DNA of 64,000 nt from Ophioceras dolichostomum. Taxonomy: Eukaryota; Ascomycota; Sordariomycetes; Magnaporthales; Ophioceraceae. Positions within the stretch are counted from its first letter, which is position 1. Each line of letters opens with the position of its first letter. A program made the position numbers and the translations under genes. Shown piece after piece: positions 55,486-64,000 of this stretch. Where the stretch lies: assembly GCA_003049485.1 (NCBI GenBank), contig PYST01000053.1, positions 92,069 through 156,068 on the forward strand, in the 5' to 3' direction. Under the pieces are notes generated by a model. That model was not told the origin of the DNA, did not search any database, and saw only the letters and a list, made by a program, of their open reading frames with translations.

Positions 55486-56248
55486 TTACTAGGTAGGTGG
55501 TGGGCAGTGACGGGATGAAGGGGGTGGGGGGAGTCAGTTTCAGGTCGAGGTAGCTTGGTCGCTTGGTCGCTTTCATAGCTACACACAAGCAAGCCTTGTA
55601 TATAAAAGTTTAGCTAGAACTGTTGGACGACGATATGATCTGCTCGCGATGAAACAGCCCTGTGCCTGCCTCCATTTAGGGTCCGAACCTGGGTAACTTC
55701 TGGATACAAGAAGTACTATTCTATTCACGTTTGGTAGGTGGCTATTCTTGCATATTTGCATATAGATCTACGACTTTACTACCTGGCAATGAAGAGTGCA
55801 AGGAACCGAGGGAGTGGGTGGCGTGAAGCCCCTGGGCAGGGTAGGGCAGAATTAGCACTCCAGGAGAAACCAGTGTGCAGACGGAGTGTGCGAAGGGACA
55901 GGCGCGGATCCTCCTGTGCAAAATCATTTCATTCCTCGACGAGAATAAGAACTCCAGGCTCACCCAGAACGGGCGAAGGATTCGGTTTCGGTGTTCATCC
56001 GAATGTTGCGGGGGCCGGCGGCTCGTCCCGCCCTCCCGGCCGGTCTTTGCCCTACAAAACCCCAACTTTTTCGGGGCCCACTCGGCAAAAGGCTATTCCA
56101 TATCGGATGGCCAGGCGCAATTCCCCATTCACGATCCTCGTAAATCACGCAAGAGACTTGGCACTGGGACGGATTCTTCCGACTACATTCTTCTTGTATT
56201 GTTGTCCCCCGTTGGACCCCAATCCCAGTACGTTTCATCTTCAAAGTA
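55486..56248. other. Intergenic
   Basis: No gene recognised; 3' UTR of the lactonase-like gene and promoter of the hydrolase. Confidence 0.45.
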
Positions 56249-57585
56249 ATGGCCACTCCCAACCCCATGCAAGCTCTGAAGCTGCCGCCTCCACCGCCGA
56301 TCTCGGCCGAGCAGCGCTATGTCGCCGGCCACGCAGTGACCGTGCACGGTCTGGCCGAGCTGCCCAAGGAGGGCGCGTCCCACGTGTCCGTCCTCTGGCT
56401 GTACCACGGCCGCCTGCGGTCGCCCGCGGACATGGCCGACATCGCGGCGCGCTGCGTCGGCGCCTGGAACTCGGCACGGCTGAGTCGGACGCAGCCGCCT
56501 TCTTCGAGGACGCGGGGACTGATCGCCATCGCGTTCGATCAGCGCAACCACGGCGGCCGCGTGGTGAGCCCGCTGGCGAACGAGGCGTGGAGGGCCGGGA
56601 ACCCGGCTCATGCCCAGGACATGTTTGTAAGCTCGCGATATCTGTTGGTTGCTTCATGGGGCGGGCCAAACCTTCTATCTTCTTTGTCTGCTACATAGGT
56701 AGGGTTTGGTGGAGGCAAATGTGGTGGGATAGAGCAGGGGATTTGCTGGTGCCGAGAGACTGATGCGGAGTGAGTTGGCTTTGCTAGGGAATGATTGCTG
56801 GTGTCGTGGTCGACACTGGGCTCCTGATAGATCTCGTGCAAGGCAGCCTGTTTCCAGAGAGGGAAGAAGGGTTCATCGACTCGCACTACGCCCTGGGAGT
56901 GTCGCTCGGGGGACACGGCGTCTGGCAGATTTTGTTTGCGGATGACAGGGTCAAGGCGGGAGTTTCCATCATTGGATGCCCGGATTATATGTGTAAGTCT
57001 CTTGTACTGCCAAGGCCCCCAGTGTTGATACGAGCGACCGTGAAAGTCGGGCTTCTGTTGTTTGCTGACGGCCGAGTGTGGGATCGGGTTTCATCAGTCC
57101 TGATGGCAGATCGTGCCAGGCTCTCAAAGCTGCCCACGTTCTGTACGACGGACGATGGGGCCTCGTTTCTAGGGAGCAAGGATTTCCCACCGGATCTTGT
57201 CAGGGCGTGCAAGCGTTTCGACGCCAGGGGCCTGGTGTTTGGAACGACGGAGCCGGCGTGGCCGCTGCAATCACGCGAGGCTGAGGCCCGCGTCAAGGAT
57301 CTGCTCGTTTCCCGCCTCCGATCCAAGAGTCTCCTCAACTGCTCCGGCGGTGACGACAAGCTTGTGCCGTACAGGTGCTCTAAGCCTTTCATCGACTTCC
57401 TGAAGAGCGCGGTCAAGGGCTGGGGCCGCGATCTCCAGTTCTCTCTGGATGACCGTGTGTATCCTGGCATCGGACACTCGTTCAGTGAGGCAATGGTGAC
57501 GGAGGCGGTGGAGTTCATCGTAGACGCTGTGGCAAAGTCTGACGCTGCGTCAACTGCGATGGACGAGAAAACGGCAAAGATATAG
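56249..57585 (+). CDS. Alpha/beta hydrolase
   Basis: Exons are 56249-56626, 56788-56992 and 57098-57585, 356 aa. HVSVLWLYHGRLRSPADMAD is the first strand and oxyanion region (usually HG); LIAIAFDQRNHGGRVVSPLA matches the DQRNHG block; LGVSLGGHGVWQILFADDRV carries the nucleophile elbow GVSLGGH; CSGGDDKLVPYRCSKPFI supplies the acid (DDKLVP) and YPGIGHSFSEAMV the catalytic His. Intron 2 is 105 nt, so the unspliced frame stays open, but splicing at TATATGT|GTAAGT to TCAG restores CPDYMFLMADRARLSKLP, the expected continuation. No signal peptide; intracellular. The substrate is unknown. It is tail-to-tail with the DUF218 gene, 42 bp apart. Confidence 0.86.
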
Positions 57586-57627
57586 TTATTGCGGAGGGAC
57601 GGGACGCCATGCTATGTGCTTCCTGCA

Positions 57628-58669
57628 CTATATTCTCCAAGCTGTTCCGGGCCGCGGGATGTCCCCAACAGCCAGGGCCTCCGTTCCATCGGCAACGATC
57701 CTGGTCTCGACGCCGCTCTTGAGTCTCTCGTCTTCGTGAGCAAACAACAGTTGACTGACATTCCAAGGGTTGCGCGCCTTTCTTTTGCCAGCCAAGGCAT
57801 CACTGACGCCATGCGGGTCATCCATCCACTGTCCTATCACTTCATTGATGCCTCGCATAGCCTCCGCTTTCTCGAGAGAGATGGCGTCCTCAGAACCACC
57901 ATTGGCATCGTCATCGGCCAGCACAACAGGTGCAGAAGCGGCATTCTGGGCGGCCAGCAGCGAAGGCGGCAGGTGTGGAGGGTTGATGCCGATAAAGCTC
58001 ACTCTGTCTAAAGGGAAGCGGATGGCACCACAGTGGGCATCGACGATTCTCGCGCGCTTGAACGCATGACTCACGATGGTGAGTCTGTTAGGCCAGGAGT
58101 TGCATCGCCTCCAAAACGCAACCACAGAGAATAGGACGTTGTAGTACGAATCGAGAGCTTGCTCTTCCAGGATGATCCGCGGAGACAGAGGTATTGGCGA
58201 CAATTCGTGTTCGGGCCCGGCCGTCTTGGCCGGGTGTGATGGAATGAAGTTAAAATAGCCGTTGGCCGCGGCCAAGTTCGCGTAACTTCGGGCCTCGGAA
58301 AGCGGCGTCTCTGCCCGGGTTGGGCCGCTGAAATGCAGACGGGGTGGTCAGGGTCAGGGTCAGGATCAGGACTTGATTCAGGCTCACCTCGACCATAGCT
58401 GCGACACGGGAATAGGAACAGACAGAGAGGTAGGTGTTCGGTTTGGGCGGCGTTGTGTGACCTCACCCGGAAAATGCCAAGACGGAGCGATGATCTTCAC
58501 CCAATGCTTTCAGGCCAGCTTTGATGTGCTCAATGAATGTCGGGGTTTCTCCCCGCTTGTAGCTCTCAATCAGCCATTCCGACTCGTCGTGGCCCTTTTG
58601 TGCACCACCGAGCCAGATCGCATGCCCACAGACGATGATGAGGTGGTTCGGGCTACTATCCCGCTCCAT
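57628..58669 (-). CDS. DUF218 / ElyC-SanA-YdcF family protein
   Basis: Exons are complement 57628-58327 and 58467-58669, 300 aa. NHLIIVCGHAIWLGGAQKGH opens the Rossmann-like DUF218 fold; EWLIESYKRGETPTFIEHIK, then LAFSGGPTRAETPLSEARSY across the splice junction (GG|C), which is the family's FSGGxT block, followed by ALDSYYNVLFSVVAFWRRCN and RLTIVSHAFKRARIVDAHCG. The intron uses GTGAGG and TTTCAG and contains a short (CAGGGT)n run near 58345-58370. Bacterial members affect envelope and vancomycin sensitivity; the fungal proteins have no assigned reaction. No signal peptide or TM segment. Confidence 0.85.
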
Positions 58670-59510
58670 TCCTGACGACTGCGACTTTCACGCGCCCCTA
58701 TTGTTTTCACCTAGAAGACCAAAACAAATAAGGTTGAGGGGAAGGAGACAAAGCGATGGGCTAGAGAGAGGCAAGAATCGAGGACGATAAACAACGTGAT
58801 GAAACTGATGTTCGGGTGAGTCACGGAGCTTGAGAGTGTTGATATCGTGCAAAACGGCTCCCTGCTTTGACAGAGGAAACCAACAGAGCGCTGTCAGCCT
58901 GTCGTTTCTCCGAGAACACGCGCCAGCATACCAACGGTCGATTTAAGCGTGCAAAGAGAGGGGCGGGCGCGCCTTCATGGTGTGGAGCTTCTCCATTGGC
59001 GCCGCTACTGAGCGACCTTCAGAAGTGAGGGGCTGTCATATATTTCAAAGGTATAGCCCTATGCCATAGGCCCGTGCGTCTCCCGAAGACAGGGGCATTT
59101 CGATGGCTGGGCGCATGATGGCTCCCGCCACTCAAAAGGGAAAACAAGCCCCAAAATTCCCAAGAATCCGTCAGACTTTTGCGCCTTTCCTTTTTCCCCT
59201 CCCCAATCCTCGTTGTCGCCTCAGGCTTCATTCCTGGGGGTCTTGCGAAGGAGAGCACCAACGAACCTTCTACATCGCCGACACGAATTCCTTTTTCCCC
59301 ATTGCCATTTTTATCTTTTTTTCATCAGCATTCCAGTCGCCTTCATCTCGCTGTTGCGTTCATCTCCTTGCATTTGCATTTTGTTTTTCGCCTGGTCGTT
59401 GTTGGCCTTTGTTTTTTTCTGGTTCCGCCTTGTCGGGTTCCCGCCTCTCTCTTCTCGTGTTGTCATCTTGCGCGCCCACGCCCTTTTTGCAACCAACCCA
59501 CGTCTCAAAA
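58670..59510. other. Divergent upstream region of DUF218 and the acidic-protein gene
   Basis: No gene. From about 59.17 kb the sequence is strongly T/C-rich up to the ATG at 59511, a typical long fungal pyrimidine-rich leader. Confidence 0.5.
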
Positions 59511-61138
59511 ATGGGTCTCCCGTGAGTTTTTGCGCTCCTTATCATCTTTTATTTGCGCCACGCCAACCAGTCGTGGGCGGCCACTTCTCACATCGCGCCT
59601 CTTTCAATCAGTCGGCCCGGCAGGCGTCGCGTGACGCAGCCGGACAACCTGAAGAAGAAGCGCAGTTCTGGCTGTCCTGCGAAACCCCGAGGCTGCCAGG
59701 CCCCCTTCCTCCCGCAAAATTTAATCGCACGCCGATTCGTCGAATCGTCGATTGTCGCCGCACCCCTGATTCGTCGTTTAATCCGCCCGCGCATTCTGAC
59801 AAGCCGATACCGATCGCATTTCTATTCTACAGATTCTACCAGGCTAAGGTCGAATCGGACGTACGAGACAAGCCTGCGCCTAAGACTACCCAGTTGCGAT
59901 CCGCGATCCGGCGACCCCACCGGCGCGGCAGCGATCGAAATCTCACCAATGATGCGACGTCGAGTCTTCGATCCCGCGGCGCCTACTTGCGATGGAATGA
60001 GATGATCGAGAGGAATGATCGGGAGAGGACACAACCCCGCGATACCCTCAGCGGGCCGTCTAGTCTCCATGCCCGGCCAAGGAACGTTGCACCCCGTACT
60101 TGGGCCGAACGAGCCACAGAAAGCGGCCGATTTGCTAGTCACCTCGCCCCGCGCCGGCGCCATGCTGGCCTCGACGACCGGACTTTGGCCGCATTGGGTG
60201 AGCGGTGGGCCAGTCTGTACACGGGCGCGAACCCAGTCTCGCCCGAACCAGTATCCTCCTCGGCGGTCCATCAGGCACTTTCCCAGAATCGTCCCATCAG
60301 CGTAAGTTCCCAATGCCCCCCAACTTGTGGCAGTGATTGTCCAACATCTTAACCATGTTTTGCGACGTGCGGCGATCGATTACCTTGTCGGCCACAACAA
60401 ATGCTGATTGATAGTCCTTTGTAGGGTGGATATCCCCGGGTACTTCGTGGGACTCCCCCATCCGACCTGGCTGAGACTCTACGCTCAGCAACCGCCGAGG
60501 GGTTTGCACGACCCTTCTGGTTCGGTGAGAGGTCTGCTGTCACTGCCGTGACCGCCGCCCCCGCCCAGAGCCGCACCTCTGGGGAAGCAGCCGCCACCTC
60601 ACCTGGCGACATGGGCCCCACCAGGGGCTGGGAATCGATGCCGGTGGATGGCCTCGGTGATCGCGAGCGCAGTCTGAGCCCCGAGGGCGATAGCGTTTGG
60701 GACACGCTGCTGACCACGATCGCGCCGGACCCTCAACCCCCCAGCGTCGGGTCATCTTTTGCATCCACCACGTCCGCGTCGGCTGTGAACTCTCAGAGCA
60801 CGGCCGCCGTGGCGTCGTCCGGCACCTCGATGACGGGCCGGGACACGAACGCTGAGGAGTCCGCCTTCGAGCAGAACTGCGAGTCTGGGTGCGACACCGA
60901 GGGCGACGACGAGGAGGAAGACGGGGAGCGCAACACGCTCACGCGCTTCAGACCTCGCCGCTGGGCCGACATCGCGGCCCGCGCGGCCTCGAACGGCGGC
61001 AACGGCGAGGACCCCCTCGAGTTCCTTGGCGATATGCAGCAGATCGTGCGCCTCTTTGCGAGCAGGCAAGACATCCCTGACGAGTGGTGGGCTGAGGCTG
61101 GTCTGAGCCGCACCCTGTCGCGGGAGGCGTCCAACTAG
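59511..61138 (+). CDS. Conserved-looking protein of unknown function, acidic and Ser/Thr-rich, multi-exon
   Basis: A short first exon (59511-59521, MGLP) is followed by a GTGAGT...TCAG intron and exon 2 from 59612 (RPGRRRVTQPDNLKKKRSS). Then comes a frame change through one unresolved junction between about 59.67 and 59.88 kb. The next exon, open in its frame until 60301, has AYLRWNEMIERNDRERTQ and DDRTLAALGERWASLYTG. A GTAAGT...TGTAG intron (60302-60424) leads to the last exon 60425-61138 (GGYPRVLRGTPPSDLAETLR, SVWDTLLTTIAPDPQPPSVG, an acidic Ser-rich linker, LEFLGDMQQIVRLFASRQDI, PDEWWAEAGLSRTLS). No catalytic motif is seen. The total length depends on the missing junction. Confidence 0.55.
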
Positions 61139-64000
61139 CTTGTGGTTTCTCCACCGCTTCTCTTGCTCTGCTGCTTTGTTCAGCCGTCCTATCTATCTAT
61201 TGCTTCTCTCCGCAAACGGTTCTTTTCGAGATGAGCGCGAAGGCTTGCACGCTCTAGTTTTCCAGGATTCATTGGCTTATCTATTTTTTTTTTCTATTTT
61301 TTTTTCTAATTTTTTTTTCCTTCATTGTCTCTTCATTTTGACCCGTTATTACTTGTTCTTGGGCTGCTATATTCTCTTCGGCGCTTCGGATCATCGATGG
61401 AAAACATCTGCTTTTCACGGTTTTAGTCTTGGGATGAAGGGTTAGGATGGGATGGCGCGTCTAAGGGAAATCCCGTAATGCTGGAGGCGGGTGGTGGATA
61501 GCAGAATACGGGATAAAATCACATTTTACTCTGCTCGCAGGCCCATCGGTTCAGGGGCCAGCAGCAGGCTCATCGGACATTCAACAAACCAAAAAAAGTT
61601 CGACATGTTTCTTGAAGTTATTTATTGCCTCTTTTTTATTTTCTTTTGGGAAAGCTGTCTCTTTGCGGTGGCATTCGTCGGCCAAGTTTCTTGTACGATT
61701 TTTTTTCTCGGGTCAAGGCCGCGGAATGGGGGAGAGACCCGCGATGGGCAATCCTCTTCCATGGACACCATTTCCGGAAGAACATGGTGTACACTTAGAT
61801 TGATTGTATATGTCGACGACTCTAACATCAGATATCTGGATCTACTCACCCTGCAAGGATGGAATGTTTCGTCTAATATTTCTGCACTGTTGACCGCAAA
61901 GTCCATGATGCTCGTGTGCGACAGCCAATAGAGCCCGCGAGCGCGGCTCATGTACGCGTTCTAGGGATGGTTTTATGACCTGTCACCAGTGCGGATGGCA
62001 CTGATCTTCGTGGCCGATTCTTCTCAGCTACGTGAACGCGCCTTGGACTCTCAAGCTAAGATCTTTAGGGAGAAAGGAACGTGCATGCCGCCCCCAACCA
62101 GCTGCCCCTCCTCCTCCTCGGCTTCGCCGTTCCCCGCCTCAGCGCCTGGGCTTTTACCCTCCTGAACAATCCAATGGTTCGCGTGATGGTGTGGTTTAGG
62201 TGGTCCGTGTTGTGTTCGTACCTTGCGTGCTTTGCCCTCTCGTCCCGTTCCTTTCTGCTACCCTGTACGATGCTTAACATTTGGAAGAAGGGCATGCTAT
62301 AATCAAGAGGCGAGAGGCCGGCGTGATGGGTGCTGGCCTGTGCAGATGCGGATGCACGTTGGTTCCCAAGCTCTTGCGCGTGACGACCGCCCCAGTCAGC
62401 GCCGGCGCCTCTGATGCAGACTTGGTGCGCTGTGCGTCCAGTCGCATTGATGGAATTCAAGGAAGGGAGCCGAGGGAGCTTTGGGATGGAGCAAGTATGG
62501 AGCAAGCAGGCGAATTCCAGAACAAAGGACCGAAGGACTGTAGCTGATCACCAACACGTCGAAGCCGTCCCTGCTCAGACCAGCAAGCCCACCAGCCTTA
62601 CCATACAGGGTTAAGGTTACATCTTGGAATGAGACGCATTAGTGCCGGAGGGGAGGTTCACGGGAGCGTGTGAGAGTTCAAGACGCACAGCTTATTCTTT
62701 TCGGTTGGTGGCTGGCGCAGTAAGGTTCAGTCAAATGTGATATCTCAATCATTTCTCCATTCCGTCCTGGTTCCAAGGTTGGTACCTGACTTCCAGTTGA
62801 TTTGAGGTCTGCAGGTGGTTTCTTATTCGATCTGGACCCATGTCTCTGCAACAATGGATTGTTCGGTCAAGTCCACCCGCACGCACCCGCACCCGCACCC
62901 GCACCAACACAACTCAATTGTTGTGACCTTCCAAGAAAAGATCTTACAAGACGGCGCGGGGGAATTAGCACGGGTACCTGCCATCTCCAGCTTCCGACTG
63001 GTGGACGGGGACGGACGGGTTTTCTACACGAAATTCAGGGATACTGTGCGCCTCTCTGCAGTTACAGCACAGCACATCCAGCAGCGGAGGCCATCGGAGG
63101 CCAGTGGCAGCCACTGGGATCGCGTGCCTGACTGATTGATGCTTTAGTGGCTCCCCATCCCACCACACAGCACCAAGCACCACCAGCAGCAAGCCGCCCG
63201 CGCAGATATAGCCCACTGCGGCCTTAGGTCTAGCTTCACCTTCCCAAGTGAGCACACTGGATCCCACTCCTTCCGCCACTGCCTTGTCTGGGAATTTTGT
63301 GTTGGTCTGGATGCCTGGCAACCTGCAGGCAAGGTGCCTTCGACTGCCACGATACGACGAGCCCCGCGATCTGACGCGGAGATTCAGTGAGGACGTGAGG
63401 ACGTGAAACAGCGACGCCAATCCATCTGAACCGAACTTTTTTTTTCTGGGGCACCGTTTTACCCGCCTGGACTGACGCTCGACCGTTGGTCCGGTCGCTC
63501 CATCGCTTTGCTCGCTGTTGAAATATCTGCACTTTGACGCGAACTTTTTATTTAGTTGGTGGGAGGGGAAGAAAAATCAGAGGAGGCGTGGAGAAAACCG
63601 GCATCCGAATTCATTCTTTCCCCTTTTCTCGGGTGCCCCACGAGCAACGACAACGACAACGACCCCGACACCGCCGACACCGCCGACACCGCGCACGAAA
63701 GCGAACCGAGACAAGCGAGACGCTCGTGGCAGGCCGACCGCTACACCGATGTCTGAAGGCGCCGTCGACAACTTCCGCCGACAACACCGACATCTCCTAG
63801 CTGCGTGACGCCAATATCACAGGCGGATTGCCAGGGAATGAGTTCCAAGCCCGCTGGAACACGACCGCGATACCCTCTGGCGTCGACCACCTCCCCCGCC
63901 TTGTAGCAGTTACCTACTGGGTACCTACGGGACCTACCTGCCTGCCTAACCTCCCACGTCGACCGGCGAACTGGAACCGAAGCCGAAACCTCCCTCCCTC
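61139..64000. other. Right-end region without supported genes
   Basis: T-rich 3' UTR-like sequence (61.26-61.33 kb) then 2.7 kb of short, mutually shadowing frames. A CCGCAC-type hexamer run lies at about 62874-62905, and a short run with two CCGACAC units at about 63664-63690 (interior differs slightly). The last kilobase may be promoter of a gene beyond the window. Confidence 0.45.
62874..62905. repeat. Short tandem (CACCCG)n repeat
   Basis: About five imperfect copies of a CACCCG/CCGCAC hexamer in intergenic DNA. Confidence 0.6.

Noticed and set aside
62065..62505. 146-codon minus-strand frame near the right end
   Set aside because: No conserved segments, and the plus strand is open in parallel.

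Overview
This window is nuclear DNA of a filamentous ascomycete (Pezizomycotina), most likely a Sordariomycete. The evidence is short introns (about 60-230 nt) with GTRNGT donors and CTRAY/CTAAC branch points, an RTT109-type H3K56 acetyltransferase, a Ppo/linoleate-diol-synthase-type fatty acid oxygenase, 2EXR and BTB proteins, a CYP65-like P450, a fungal CVNH lectin, and the eukaryotic DXP-independent vitamin B6 gene pair. There are no operons. Genes lie on both strands with intergenic gaps of 0.1-4.7 kb.

Left part (1-24.3 kb): a partial GT8 glycosyltransferase; a BTB/POZ protein broken or ended by an in-frame TAG; a RidA/YjgF protein with a GC-AG intron; tRNA-Gly(GCC); RTT109, divergent from the mitochondrial ribosomal protein mL57; a 2EXR protein; a gene-poor stretch with a Ty3/gypsy integrase relic; a small protein with a basic region in its C-terminal third; a 1102-aa dioxygenase/P450 fusion whose P450 heme cysteine is replaced; a PBP2-like (THI5/SsuA-fold) protein; and a GT1-type UDP-glycosyltransferase.

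Middle (25-42.7 kb): a CVNH lectin gene frameshifted just after its signal peptide; a 629-aa protein with an OTT_1508-like nucleic-acid deaminase core; a 92-aa unknown; SRP54; a small secreted protein; an MFS transporter; then PDX1 and PDX2 (both subunits of PLP synthase) transcribed divergently. Their shared 2.4-kb intergenic region carries two TGASTCA (CPC1/Gcn4-type) sites and an uninterrupted run of 809 A residues. A second small secreted protein follows.

Right part (42.7-64 kb): a 4.7-kb stretch without recognisable genes; a degenerate protein-kinase-like gene with an in-frame TAG; a CYP65-like P450; a secreted SMP-30/gluconolactonase-like enzyme in seven exons; an alpha/beta hydrolase; a DUF218 protein; and a conserved-looking acidic/Ser-rich protein of unknown function. 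The last 2.9 kb has no supported gene.

Exon boundaries were placed by hand from splice signals, frame continuity and family motifs. Every multi-exon model given with explicit exons sums to a multiple of three. The exception is the 59.5-61.1 kb gene, where one junction is unresolved.
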